In this document: piece after piece, positions 17,022 to 25,640 of the stretch
Position numbering within the stretch: position 1 is the stretch's first letter
Layout: each line of letters begins with the position of its first letter
Source: Psychroflexus aurantiacus
GTDB lineage: Bacteria > Bacteroidota > Bacteroidia > Flavobacteriales > Flavobacteriaceae
Assembly (NCBI RefSeq): GCF_010820555.1
Contig: NZ_JAAIKD010000005.1
Coordinates: forward strand, 1-64,000
Reading direction: 5' to 3'
Length of the DNA stretch: 64,000 nt
Program-made: the position numbers and the translations under genes
The notes under the pieces: generated by a model
Told to the model about the DNA's origin: nothing
The model's database searches: none
Seen by the model: only the letters and a program-made list of their open reading frames with translations

Positions 17022-20000
17022 TTAGGAGGTTTTTATTTCCTTATGTTCCAGCGGTTGCAGTAGTTCCAAAGCCTTGTCCACAGTTTTTACGTTGTCGAAC
17101 GTCAAGAGCAAACGCAATCCATTTCTGGTTTGTTTCTCCTTCATCTGGCACTTTCTGGGATGGGATTGAACGTATTGTAGAACCTCTCTAAATCGGCCTG
17201 AATTGTAAAACCCAGACTGTTGGTTGGAAAGAAAATAGCCAATCATTTTATCTTTTTTCAGGACTAATTTTTCCAGTCCGACACTCGCTGCAATCCATTT
17301 TAAGCGGACGCTGTTAATCAGATCCTGAGCTTCTTTGGGCAGGTCGCCAAACCTGTCTTTCAATTCTTTTTCAAAGTTTTGAAGACCCGCTTCGTCGTTA
17401 ATGGTGTTCAGTTTTGTATATAAACTCAGGCGTTCTTTGATGCTATTGATATAATCATCGGGGAATAGAATTTCAAAATCCGTATCGATCTGAGCGTCCT
17501 TGACAAAGATTTTATCCTCCTCGCTTTCTTCCTCCTGGTATACCGATTTGAACTCGTTTTCTTTCAATTCCTGAATGGCTTCGTTCAGAATTTTTTGATA
17601 GGTGTCAAATCCGATATCACTGATGAACCCGCTTTGTTCTCCACCCAGTAAATCCCCGGCGCCACGAATTTCAAGATCTTTCATAGCGATGTTGATGCCG
17701 CTTCCTAAATCGGAAAACTGTTCCAGAGCAGTCAGGCGTTTTCTGGCATCATCGGTCATCATCGTGAGGGGAGGAGTAATCAAATAACAAAAGGCTTTCT
17801 TATTGCTTCGTCCTACGCGTCCACGCATCTGATGAAGATCGGACATACCGAAATTGTTGGCATCGTTGATCAAAATCGTATTGGCATTGGTGACATCAAG
17901 GCCGCTTTCTATGATGGTGGTGGACACCAGAACGTCAAACTCATTGTTCATGAATTTGAGCATTAACTGCTCCAGTTTTTTCCCTTCCATCTGGCCGTGG
18001 CCAATGCCTATTTTGGCATCGGGAACCAGGCGCTGAATCAAGCCTGCCACTTCCTGAATGTTTTCGATTCTGTTGTTGATAAAGAACACCTGCCCCCCTC
18101 TTTGGATTTCGTAAGACACGGCATCCCTGATCTGATCTTCAGAAAAGCGAATCACATGGGTTTCTATGGGATAGCGGTTGGGCGGTGGAGTTTTGATGGT
18201 CGACAAATCTCTAGCAGCCATCAGGCTAAACTGAAGCGTTCTGGGGATGGGTGTAGCCGTGAGTGTAAGTGTATCCACATTGGCTTTGATGGTTTTCAAT
18301 TTATCTTTGACCGCTACCCCAAATTTTTGCTCCTCATCGATAATCAAGAGCCCGAGGTCTTTAAATTTTACCGCTTTATTGACCAGTTGATGCGTGCCAA
18401 TCACGATATCCACACTTCCGTTTTCCAGGCCTTCCAAAACCGTGCGGCGTTCTTTGGCCGTTCGAAATCTGTTGAGGTAATCCACAGTCACAGGAAATTC
18501 CTCTAAACGCTCAGAGAAGGTTTTGTGATGCTGAAAGGCGAGGATGGTGGTTGGCACCAAAACAGCAACCTGTTTTCCGTTGTCTACCGCCTTAAAAGCC
18601 GCCCGGATGGCCACTTCCGTTTTTCCGAACCCAACATCTCCACATACCAGACGATCCATGGGCTGCTCTTTTTCCATGTCGCTTTTCACATCCTGCGTGG
18701 CTGTGCTCTGGTCCGGGGTGTCTTCATAAATAAAGGAAGCCTCCAGCTCGTGTTGCAGATAGGAATCGGGGCCGTATTGAAATCCTTTTTCTAACTTTCG
18801 CTTGGCGTAGAGTTTTATCAGGTCGAAGGCGACTTTCTTAACCCTGGCCTTGGTTTTTGTCTTAAGGCTTTTCCAGGCTTTACTTCCCAGTTTATAGACC
18901 TGAGGTGGTTTGCCATCTTTACCGTTAAATTTTGAAATCTTATGTAAGGAATGAATGCTGAGGTAAAGAATATCCCTGTCGCCATAAATCAGTTTTACAG
19001 CTTCCTGCATTTTGCCTTCCACATCAATTTTTTGGAGTCCACCAAATTTTCCAATACCGTGGTCGATGTGAGTGACATAATCCCCGATTTCCAGACTGGT
19101 TAATTCCTTAAGCGTGATGGCTTGTTTTTTGGCGTAGCCATTTTTCAAATGGAACTTGTGATAGCGGTCAAAAATTTGATGATCGGTATAGCAAACCAGC
19201 TTATTGACTTCGTCGATAAAGCCTTCATGCATGGAAAGGACTAGCGTTTTGTAATGCACTTCCTGGTCCTGATCTTCAAAAATATCTTTAAAGCGTTTCG
19301 CCTGCTGATCGCTTGTGCAAAGGATGCAATTTTCGTAGCCTTTTTCGTGCTTAGCATTCAGGTCTTCCATCAGCAAATCGAATTTCTTATTGAAAGAAGG
19401 CTGTGGACTCGTTGGATAGCTAATGGTCTGATCGGGCTTCAAAAAAGCCTGAGTTCCAAATTCAACAAGGCTGAAGTTCAAGAGTTGTTTTTTCAAAAGT
19501 GAACCTTCACAGAAAAGCTCGTTGGGCTTGCTGTGTTTGATCTCGGCAGACAGTTCAGAAAAGGCTTTTTCAGCTTTACCAAAAAGATCATCCATAGTCT
19601 GACAAAGCACATCCATATTTTTGACAAATACGGTAGTGGAGTTGCTGATATAGTCCAAAAAAGTTTCTCTGACCTCATCCAGCTGCTTTTTTTCAACATT
19701 GGGCATGATATCGATTCGCTTTTTCTGCCTGGTCGATAATTGGGTTTCGACATCAAATGCCCGAATACTGTCCACATCATCCCCAAAAAATTCTATACGG
19801 TAAGGCTCGTCATTACTGAAGGAAAACACGTCTATGATTCCGCCTCTTACGGAAAATTCTCCGGGTTCGGTCACAAAATCCACGCGCTTAAATCGATATT
19901 CAAAAAGCACTTCGTTGACAAAATCGAGAGAGAGTTGGTCGTTTACTTTTATTTTTAAAATCGTCCGGTCCAGCTCCTTTTTGGTCACTACTTTTTCAAA

Positions 20001-20387
20001 AAGCGCCTCTGGATAGGTAACGATGATGGAAGGTTTTTTCCTGGAATTGATGCGGTTAAGCACTTCAGATCTCAACAGGACATTGGCATTGTCGGTTTCT
20101 TCAATCTGGTAGGGTCTTCTGTAGCTCCCCGGATAGAACAGCACATTTTTTTCATCTACCAGTTGTTCCAAATCATTGAGATGGTAGGCGGCTTCTTCCT
20201 TGTCGTTGAAAATCAAGAGAAAAGGCCTTTCAGAAGAAAGGAAGGCTTCTGCCTGGACGAAAGACACTGCAGAGCCTACAAGACCTTTTAAAAACAGGGA
20301 GGGATTGTCTGATGAAGCCAGGGCTTGCTTAAGCTCTTCGAGGGCTGGGTTTTTCGAGATTTTCTCTGTAATATCTGCTTTTGTCAT
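17022..20387 (-). CDS. mfd: Transcription-repair coupling factor
   Basis: This 1121-residue SF2 DNA translocase removes stalled RNA polymerase at lesions and recruits UvrA for strand-specific repair. Domains run in the expected order. A UvrB-like N-terminus comes first, then the CarD-like RNA-polymerase-interaction domain (GDYVTHIDHGIGKF). The helicase core follows with Walker A GDVGFGKTE, IIDEEQKFGV and TATPIPRT. After the second RecA lobe with QMRGRVGRS comes the C-terminal TRCF domain. The start is set at 20387 (MTKADITEK), because the upstream ATG at 20396 lies within the TATCTTTG promoter element. The message would be almost leaderless. Confidence 0.95.
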   Translation of the reverse strand: MTKADITEKISKNPALEELKQALASSDNPSLFLKGLVGSAVSFVQAEAFLSSERPFLLIFNDKEEAAYHLNDLEQLVDEKNVLFYPGSYRRPYQIEETDNANVLLRSEVLNRINSRKKPSIIVTYPEALFEKVVTKKELDRTILKIKVNDQLSLDFVNEVLFEYRFKRVDFVTEPGEFSVRGGIIDVFSFSNDEPYRIEFFGDDVDSIRAFDVETQLSTRQKKRIDIMPNVEKKQLDEVRETFLDYISNSTTVFVKNMDVLCQTMDDLFGKAEKAFSELSAEIKHSKPNELFCEGSLLKKQLLNFSLVEFGTQAFLKPDQTISYPTSPQPSFNKKFDLLMEDLNAKHEKGYENCILCTSDQQAKRFKDIFEDQDQEVHYKTLVLSMHEGFIDEVNKLVCYTDHQIFDRYHKFHLKNGYAKKQAITLKELTSLEIGDYVTHIDHGIGKFGGLQKIDVEGKMQEAVKLIYGDRDILYLSIHSLHKISKFNGKDGKPPQVYKLGSKAWKSLKTKTKARVKKVAFDLIKLYAKRKLEKGFQYGPDSYLQHELEASFIYEDTPDQSTATQDVKSDMEKEQPMDRLVCGDVGFGKTEVAIRAAFKAVDNGKQVAVLVPTTILAFQHHKTFSERLEEFPVTVDYLNRFRTAKERRTVLEGLENGSVDIVIGTHQLVNKAVKFKDLGLLIIDEEQKFGVAVKDKLKTIKANVDTLTLTATPIPRTLQFSLMAARDLSTIKTPPPNRYPIETHVIRFSEDQIRDAVSYEIQRGGQVFFINNRIENIQEVAGLIQRLVPDAKIGIGHGQMEGKKLEQLMLKFMNNEFDVLVSTTIIESGLDVTNANTILINDANNFGMSDLHQMRGRVGRSNKKAFCYLITPPLTMMTDDARKRLTALEQFSDLGSGINIAMKDLEIRGAGDLLGGEQSGFISDIGFDTYQKILNEAIQELKENEFKSVYQEEESEEDKIFVKDAQIDTDFEILFPDDYINSIKERLSLYTKLNTINDEAGLQNFEKELKDRFGDLPKEAQDLINSVRLKWIAASVGLEKLVLKKDKMIGYFLSNQQSGFYNSGRFREVLQYVQSHPRKCQMKEKQTRNGLRLLLTFDNVKTVDKALELLQPLEHKEIKTS

Positions 20388-20393
20388 CGCGCG

Positions 20394-20401
20394 CAAAGAT
20401 A
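20394..20401 (-). promoter_or_regulatory. Putative -7 element TATCTTTG at mfd
   Basis: TATCTTTG fits TAnnTTTG and ends 6 nt before the preferred mfd ATG. It overlaps the alternative ATG at 20396, so that start is unlikely to be used from this promoter. Confidence 0.45.
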
Positions 20402-20448
20402 CTAGAAAAACTCAAATGCGTAAGCCGGACTCCGGGAAGTAAGAAACT

Positions 20449-20625
20449 TTAATCTTCCTTTTTGTTTTGTTTTTTCTCGTAAAAATTTCGTCTGAAATCT
20501 CTGTTTTTTCGGCCGTATTGCTTTTGCTTATTGCGTTTATTATTAAAAAACACCAGGAGAAAAAGCACGGCGATAATGGCTATGACGATGATAAATTGAG
20601 TGTCTGGTGAAAATTGCTCGAGCAT
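20449..20625 (-). CDS. Small membrane protein with basic tail
   Basis: Reading the minus strand from the ATG at 20623-20625 gives a 58-residue protein. It has a short polar N-terminus (MLEQFSPDTQ), one hydrophobic helix (about residues 11-28), then a strongly basic tail rich in Lys, Arg, Asn and Gln ending KKED. It lies just upstream of mfd in the same direction, although mfd seems to have its own promoter. I do not recognise a family. The single-helix-plus-basic-tail design and the clean reading frame support a real gene. Confidence 0.55.
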   Translation of the reverse strand: MLEQFSPDTQFIIVIAIIAVLFLLVFFNNKRNKQKQYGRKNRDFRRNFYEKKQNKKED

Positions 20626-20676
20626 GATTTTAGTAGTTTTTAAAAGTTAAGCGATTGACTCATCGGTTTCTATTCA

Positions 20677-20704
20677 CCGCAAAGGCGCAAAGTTCGCAAA
20701 GAAT
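20677..20704. repeat. Short tandem CGCAAAG repeat
   Basis: Three successive units of CGCAAAGnn with a 9-bp period are readable here, followed by unrelated sequence. A degenerate relative (CCGCGGGGATGCAGAG then TTCGCAAA) occurs at 16934-16957. It resembles interspersed low-complexity repeats seen between genes in many Bacteroidota. No function is proposed. Confidence 0.45.
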
Positions 20705-20770
20705 CAGATCAATTTTATAGTTTTAATCTATAAATTGTATAGTTTATTGTCAAGCCAGCCAAAACATGGG

Positions 20771-20829
20771 TGTTACCTGCTATAGACCTACGGGTTTGTT
20801 GTCCTCTTTGGGACTTCATGTAGGTAACA
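20771..20829. repeat. Imperfect palindromic intergenic element
   Basis: Outer arms TGTTACCTGC (20771-20780) and GTAGGTAACA (20820-20829) are complementary at 9 of 10 positions. Inside, GTCC and GGAC (20801-20804, 20811-20814) form a nested hairpin. ACCTAC at 20786-20791 competes for the right outer arm. The GTCC/GGAC core and layout resemble interspersed palindromic repeats in Bacteroidota genomes. It lies downstream of the methyltransferase gene. Confidence 0.35.
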
Positions 20830-20906
20830 TAAAACCTAGCAAACTCTTTTAAGCCGTCAGGTACAAAATATAGTTTCCAACTACTGTAAATTATAGCATG
20901 CTCTAC

Positions 20907-21680
20907 TCAAACCCTAATCACAAAGTCCTGTTTGACCTGTTCTTTTCTGAAAAACACCAGTCCCCACTGAAAGGTGTCAATCGTCACCTGGACCTCTTCG
21001 TGAATTTTTATCTTTTCCCAGGCCATTTCCATAGCAGGCGACCAGTGGATATCATCAAAAATAAAGAGGGTATCGTTGTGTTTATGCTTGAGCAGATTTT
21101 CAAAGTAGGTGAGCGTAGACCCCCCATCATGATGCCCGTCGATAAAAATAAGATCGAATGTTTCCTGAGGGTTTAACTCTGTAAGACCTTCAGCAAAGGA
21201 TGAATTCATGCCAGTGATTTTAGTAAGTTTCAACTTTTCAAACAGGCTTTGTGCATAGGCTGAAGTGGCCGGACAAGCTTCAATAGTTGTTAAGCGAGCC
21301 CGACCGGAACCCGCTATACTGATGCTTCCCAAACCTATGGAAGTTCCAAGTTCGAGTGCGTTTTTTACAGACAGATAATCCACAAGCCGACTCATTAGTC
21401 TGGCGCGTTTTCGAGAAATGGAGACGTGTTGAGCGATTTTAGAAACTGGCCTTAAATTCCCTTTGAAGATTTTAGACCCGGCTCCAAAATCTTCGACTTT
21501 CAAGACTTCCTTAGATTTTAATACTGATTTCTGAGCTTTATCCCAAAGCTCATAAGCTTCAAAAGGCTCATTACTGTAAAAGCATTTGGTGATCAGGTTA
21601 TACACAAACGGCGAGTGGATTCCATGCTGATTTTTGGAATGCCATAGAAAGTTCAGATATGCTTTTGCTTTAAACCACAT
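20907..21680 (-). CDS. Class I SAM-dependent methyltransferase
   Basis: This 257-residue protein is related to catechol-type O-methyltransferases. The SAM-binding motif ALELGTSIGLGSIS lies near the centre, followed by TTIEACP (acidic residue for ribose binding) and FDLIFIDGHHDGGST. The N-terminus carries the conserved HSKNQHGIHSPFVY seen in Bacteroidota homologues. No signal peptide is present. Substrate unknown. It faces a small membrane-protein gene across an 82-bp gap and has no operon partner. Confidence 0.82.
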   Translation of the reverse strand: MWFKAKAYLNFLWHSKNQHGIHSPFVYNLITKCFYSNEPFEAYELWDKAQKSVLKSKEVLKVEDFGAGSKIFKGNLRPVSKIAQHVSISRKRARLMSRLVDYLSVKNALELGTSIGLGSISIAGSGRARLTTIEACPATSAYAQSLFEKLKLTKITGMNSSFAEGLTELNPQETFDLIFIDGHHDGGSTLTYFENLLKHKHNDTLFIFDDIHWSPAMEMAWEKIKIHEEVQVTIDTFQWGLVFFRKEQVKQDFVIRV

Positions 21681-21762
21681 GAATAGAGAGACTTCAGTTT
21701 AACTGACAAAAATCATACTTTAAGAGGTATTCAAGCGCTAAAATTGCATAAAATATCTGGAT

Positions 21763-21924
21763 ATGTTTCTACAAACACTTTTCGTCAATTGGTCAAACGG
21801 GGCTTTCATCATGACCGCTATTTTTGGACTCGTCATTGTAAGCCTGGTGGGATTTGTGATTTACTATATCTCAAAAGCCAGTAAGAAAGAACGCAAGCAA
21901 AGAGAAGAAAACGAGGAGGCTTAA
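21763..21924 (+). CDS. Small single-helix membrane protein
   Basis: The frame from the ATG at 21763 gives 53 residues: a short N-terminus, a membrane helix at about residues 14-36 (ending YYIS), then a very charged tail of Lys, Arg and Glu (KKERKQREENEEA). The stop codon overlaps, tail to tail, that of the convergent ABC-F gene inside a perfect 16-bp palindrome. The layout suggests a real short gene. No family is recognised. Confidence 0.5.
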   Translation: MFLQTLFVNWSNGAFIMTAIFGLVIVSLVGFVIYYISKASKKERKQREENEEA

Positions 21925-21930
21925 GCCTCC
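21915..21930. terminator. Perfect 16-bp palindrome spanning two convergent stop codons
   Basis: GGAGGC and GCCTCC flank a central TTAA (21921-21924). That centre supplies TAA to the small membrane protein on the plus strand and TAA to the ABC-F gene on the minus strand. The hairpin (6-bp GC-rich stem, 4-nt loop) would form in either transcript. It lacks a T-run, so intrinsic termination would be weak. Confidence 0.5.
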
Positions 21931-23792
21931 AGCTTCATAGACAACTCAAACCATTGCTCTGTTTTATCTTCCAGTTCGGACTGGATGTTTTGAAGCGCCA
22001 TGGTCTTTTCCTTGATTTCTTCAGGACTCAGGTCTTTAAGGAATTCGGCTTCGAGTTTTTCCTTTTCCTTTTCCAGGGTACTGATTTCCTTTTCCAGTTT
22101 TTTATAGGTCTTTTGCTCGTTGAAGCTGAGTTTGTTTTTGGGTTCTGTAGTTGGTTTGGATTTGGTCGAGGTTTCAGAAGAGGTTTGGCTGCTTTCTTCG
22201 TATTTAGCTTCCAGCTCCAAGGCTTTTATATCTCTGTAATCTGAATAGTTTCCGGGAAAATCTGTGATCTTGCCTTCACCAAATACAAACAGGTGGTCCA
22301 CGATTTTATCCATAAAATATCGGTCGTGACTCACCACAATAAGACAACCGGGGAAGTCTAAAAGGAAATTTTCAAGCACATTCAGGGTCACGATATCGAG
22401 ATCGTTTGTAGGCTCATCGAGAATTAAAAAGTTAGGGTTTTGAATCAATACCGTACATAAATACAGGCGCTTTTTCTCACCACCACTTAACTTTTCTACA
22501 AAATCATACTGCTTTTTGCGATCGAATAAAAACTTCTCCAGCAACTGAGAGGCTGAAATTTGCCGTCCCTTGGTTAACGGAATGTAGTCTCCATAATCCC
22601 GAATCACTTCGATGACTTTCTGGCCTTCTTTGGCTTGTATACCCCCCTGGGTGTAATAACCGATTTTCAATGTTTCACCATGAACTACTTTCCCCTGGTC
22701 GGGGACCAAACCGCCGGTCAGCACATTCAGGAAGGTAGATTTTCCGGTTCCGTTTTTCCCGATGATGCCGATGCGTTCGTTTTTCTTAAAGATGTAATCG
22801 AAATTTTGAAAGAGGTAATTGTCCTCAAAACCTTTGGAAACGTGGTGCATTTCCAAAACCTTGGAGCCCAAACGCTCCATATTGATTTCCAGTTCCACCT
22901 GGTGATCATTTCTTCGTTTGCTTGCTCTGTCTTTGATGTCACCAAAGCTTTCAATTCTGGATTTGGACTTGGTCGTTCTCGCCTTCGGCTGACGTCGCAT
23001 CCAGTCCAGTTCTTTCTTGTAGAGCTGTTTTGCTTTAGCCGTTGTGGTTTGTTCTACCTCAATGCGTTCAGCTCGCTTTTCAACATAGTAGCTGTAGTTT
23101 CCTTTGTAATTATACAAGGTTTTGTCTTCAAGTTCTATGATATGGTTACATACCCTGTCCAGGAAATACCGGTCGTGGGTGACCATAAACAAGGTCAGGT
23201 TTTCACTTTTTAAGAATTCTTCCAGCCATTCAATCATTTCAAGATCCAGGTGGTTGGTAGGCTCATCGAGAATCAATAAATCTGGTTTTCCCAGCAAAAG
23301 GTTGGCGAGTGCCAGACGTTTCTTCTGTCCGCCAGACAAGTCACGTACTTTCTTGGATAAGTCGTCCAGCTTGAGTTTGGAAAGAATCTGACGGTAGGTG
23401 GTTTCAAAATCCCAGGCCTGTTTCGCTTCCATCTGGTCAAAAGCCTTTTGGTAAGCTTCAGCGTCATCTGGATTTTGCAGTGCTTTTTCATAAGCATTGA
23501 TGATACCTAGAATTTCATTATCAGAAGAAAGAATCGTTTCCTCAATACTTAGGGTAGGTTCCAGGTCGGGTTCCTGGGGTAAAAATCCAACCTTCACGCC
23601 CTTTCTGTACACCACCTGTCCGCTGTCTGGAGCTTCTTTTCCGGCTATAATGTCGAGCAGGGTGGTTTTTCCAGTCCCGTTTTTGGCAATGAGCGCTATT
23701 TTTTGACCCTGGCTAATGCCAAATGATAAGTTTTCGAAGAGTTCGAGTGTCCCAAATGATTTAGAGACTTCTTCAACTGATAGATAATTCAA
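21921..23792 (-). CDS. ABC-F family ATPase
   Basis: This 623-residue protein has two ABC domains in tandem and no membrane segments, like Uup/EttA/YdiF proteins that act on ribosomes or nucleic acids. Walker A motifs are GKNGTGKTT-like in the first domain and GKNGTGKST in the second. Signatures are LSGGQKKRLAL and LSGGEKKRLYL. A basic linker lies between the domains, and a charged coiled-coil C-terminus (about the last 100 residues) resembles Uup. The start is placed at a TTG at 23792 (MNYLSVEEVSKSFG), since the upstream TTG at 23819 falls on the promoter element. The exact cellular role is not decided by sequence. Confidence 0.88.
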   Translation of the reverse strand: MNYLSVEEVSKSFGTLELFENLSFGISQGQKIALIAKNGTGKTTLLDIIAGKEAPDSGQVVYRKGVKVGFLPQEPDLEPTLSIEETILSSDNEILGIINAYEKALQNPDDAEAYQKAFDQMEAKQAWDFETTYRQILSKLKLDDLSKKVRDLSGGQKKRLALANLLLGKPDLLILDEPTNHLDLEMIEWLEEFLKSENLTLFMVTHDRYFLDRVCNHIIELEDKTLYNYKGNYSYYVEKRAERIEVEQTTTAKAKQLYKKELDWMRRQPKARTTKSKSRIESFGDIKDRASKRRNDHQVELEINMERLGSKVLEMHHVSKGFEDNYLFQNFDYIFKKNERIGIIGKNGTGKSTFLNVLTGGLVPDQGKVVHGETLKIGYYTQGGIQAKEGQKVIEVIRDYGDYIPLTKGRQISASQLLEKFLFDRKKQYDFVEKLSGGEKKRLYLCTVLIQNPNFLILDEPTNDLDIVTLNVLENFLLDFPGCLIVVSHDRYFMDKIVDHLFVFGEGKITDFPGNYSDYRDIKALELEAKYEESSQTSSETSTKSKPTTEPKNKLSFNEQKTYKKLEKEISTLEKEKEKLEAEFLKDLSPEEIKEKTMALQNIQSELEDKTEQWFELSMKLEA

Positions 23793-23806
23793 TGTTATAT
23801 TTTTTG

Positions 23807-23814
23807 CAAAAGTA
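23807..23814 (-). promoter_or_regulatory. Putative -7 element TACTTTTG upstream of ABC-F gene
   Basis: TACTTTTG fits TAnnTTTG and ends 14 nt before the TTG start at 23792. It overlaps the codons of the longer alternative reading, which argues against that reading. Confidence 0.45.
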
Positions 23815-23912
23815 CTCAAGTCCGCTTGAACTAGCTAATTCAATTTAGCATAATGGAGTGTCAATTTGCCATAAATATTTCAAAATGAGACAAGCACTTC
23901 GGTCAAAAGACA

Positions 23913-23920
23913 TATTTTTG
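23913..23920 (+). promoter_or_regulatory. Putative -7 element TATTTTTG upstream of asd
   Basis: TATTTTTG fits TAnnTTTG and lies 33 nt before the asd ATG at 23954. Confidence 0.42.
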
Positions 23921-23953
23921 CCGCCTTGTAAAACGTACTAAAAGCAAATTCAA

Positions 23954-24946
23954 ATGAAAGTAGCTGTTGTCGGCGCTACCGGTATGGTAGGCCAAGTGAT
24001 GCTCCAGATTCTTGAGGAGCGTAATTTTCCTTTAACCGACTTAATTCCTGTGGCTTCGGAGAAGTCGATAGGGAAATCAATCGTCTATAAGGATAAGTCA
24101 TATAAGGTGGTAAGCTTAGCAGACGCAGTGAAACGAAAACCAGAAATCGCTTTGTTTTCTGCCGGGGGGGATACCTCGTTGGAATGGGCACCAAAATTTG
24201 CCGAAGCAGGTACCACCGTCATCGACAATTCATCGGCGTGGCGAATGGATCCCAAGAAGAAATTGGTAGTTCCGGAAATCAATGCTTCTGAAATTACCGC
24301 GGACGATATGATCATTGCCAACCCCAACTGTTCCACCATCCAACTGGTGATGGCTTTGCAGCCTCTGCACAAAGCTTACCAGATAGACCGGGTAGTTATT
24401 TCGACTTACCAGTCGATTACAGGAACCGGGGTAAAAGCCGTTCAGCAACTGGAAAATGAATACGCCGGAAAAACTGGTGAAATGGCTTATCCGTATCCGA
24501 TTCATAAAAATGCAATTCCGCACTGCGATGTGTTCCTGGAAAACGATTACACCAAGGAAGAGATGAAACTGACCAATGAAACCAAAAAGATTTTATCGGA
24601 TGATAGCGTAAAAGTGGCCGCTACAGCGGTGAGAATACCTGTGGTTGGGGGGCATTCTGAATCGGTCAATATCGAATTCAAACAGGCGTTTGAGGTATCT
24701 GACGTGAAAAAAATCCTAAGTGAAACCGAGGGCATTACGCTTCAGGATAACCCTGGAGTCAATACGTACCCGATGCCCATTTACGCTCAGGGCAAAAACG
24801 ATGTCTTTATAGGCAGAATCCGAAGAGATTTCACCAGAGACAATGCGCTGAATATGTGGATTGTTTCAGATAATTTAAGAAAAGGTGCTGCGACCAACGC
24901 TGTTCAAATCGCTGAATTTCTTTTAAAGACTCGTTTCAAGGCATAA
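23954..24946 (+). CDS. asd: Aspartate-semialdehyde dehydrogenase
   Basis: This 330-residue enzyme reduces aspartyl phosphate to aspartate semialdehyde, the branch point to lysine/diaminopimelate, threonine and methionine. It has the N-terminal NADP motif GATGMVGQ. The catalytic cysteine is in NPNCSTIQL near residue 120, and the active-site histidine is in VVGGHSES. Length is typical. It has its own promoter and a terminator-like hairpin after its stop, so it appears monocistronic. Confidence 0.95.
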   Translation: MKVAVVGATGMVGQVMLQILEERNFPLTDLIPVASEKSIGKSIVYKDKSYKVVSLADAVKRKPEIALFSAGGDTSLEWAPKFAEAGTTVIDNSSAWRMDPKKKLVVPEINASEITADDMIIANPNCSTIQLVMALQPLHKAYQIDRVVISTYQSITGTGVKAVQQLENEYAGKTGEMAYPYPIHKNAIPHCDVFLENDYTKEEMKLTNETKKILSDDSVKVAATAVRIPVVGGHSESVNIEFKQAFEVSDVKKILSETEGITLQDNPGVNTYPMPIYAQGKNDVFIGRIRRDFTRDNALNMWIVSDNLRKGAATNAVQIAEFLLKTRFKA

Positions 24947-24970
24947 AACCTTAAGATGATTAGAGATAAA

Positions 24971-25005
24971 CTGCCTTTTCAGAACTTCTGAAAGGCGGCT
25001 TTTAA
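24971..25005 (+). terminator. Probable intrinsic terminator after asd
   Basis: Inverted arms GCCTTTTCAGA and TCTGAAAGGC, with one bulged T and a 2-3 nt loop, are followed by GGCTTTTAATT. It begins 25 bp after the asd stop. Confidence 0.55.
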
Positions 25006-25122
25006 TTCCTTGCCTGACGTGGAATCTGATAACGATACGAAATACATGAAGCAAGACGCATACCGTTTCTTGTAAAGCAAACAGGCTCAAGTCATCCTTA
25101 AATACGTTTGCTGTTTTTAAAC

Positions 25123-25421
25123 CTATTGATCTATTTTTAGTTTTTTAGGGGTTTGTCTACTGTCCCAAATGTTTAAAATCATGATTTGATTTTCATTGAA
25201 ATCTCATATCATCAAATAATCACCAACAATTTTGATGCGAGCATTTTATCATTTGTTAGTTTACCAATTTCAGGATATTCAGAAATAAAATGCACAGCCT
25301 TTTTAAATAAGTGATTTAATTTTTTGCTGTATTCCAGAGGTTTGTTCCTTTGATTCCAATACCTAAGAATTTCTTTTCTATCCTCTTGAGCTTTAATCGA
25401 CCAAACTACTCGCCTAGCCAT
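25123..25421 (-). pseudogene. Broken RelE/ParE family toxin gene
   Basis: From the ATG at 25419-25421 the frame reads MARRVVWSIKAQEDRKEILRY and continues like a RelE/ParE toxin through EYPEIGKLTNDKMLA. It then runs out of register and stops at 25212. The family's C-terminal strand (VGDYLMI, then FNENQIMILNIWDSRQTP) resumes in another frame down to a TAG at 25123-25125, and that frame itself contains a TGA after YLMI. The 299-bp span is not a multiple of three. At least one indel and one stop therefore disrupt it. It overlaps the antitoxin gene by 16 bp, as in an intact pair. Confidence 0.75.
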
Positions 25422-25640
25422 TGATCTATTTCATAGTTGGCTTCAGTATTGCTCAGCAAATCACCCTTTTTAATTTGCTCTCTAACTTCTCTGATTTCTA
25501 GATTTTGTTCATCTGATAATTGATAAGGCTCCTGAATTTTATTCTCTTGATGTAAGTAGTTATAAAATTCGTTCAATAAGTCCTTGTTTGTGGAAATATT
25601 GATTTCCTCGATCAATTTTTTTTACTTCAGAAGCTTCCAT
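25406..25640 (-). pseudogene. Antitoxin gene of the broken RelE/ParE pair, probably frameshifted
   Basis: A 69-residue acidic reading (from a TTG at 25615, MIEEINISTNKDLL...) ends 16 bp inside the toxin gene, the classical antitoxin-toxin overlap. A better ATG lies at 25640 (MEASEVKK). It is separated from the rest by a run of eight A residues that puts it out of frame by one base; seven As would join them into one 77-residue protein. Either the gene has been inactivated at the homopolymer, or the TTG start or slippage rescues it. The family is inferred from position and size. Confidence 0.5.

Noticed and set aside
17022-17022. Replication origin or prophage near mfd/rfb
   Set aside because: No DnaA-box cluster, integrase, phage structural gene or skew-like feature was recognised.
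17997-18506. 169-codon plus-strand open frame inside mfd
   Set aside because: It lies wholly antisense to a strongly conserved helicase region and shows no family features or promoter.
22635-23213. 192-codon plus-strand open frame inside the ABC-F gene
   Set aside because: A shadow of the conserved ABC domains on the other strand; composition is that of reversed codons.
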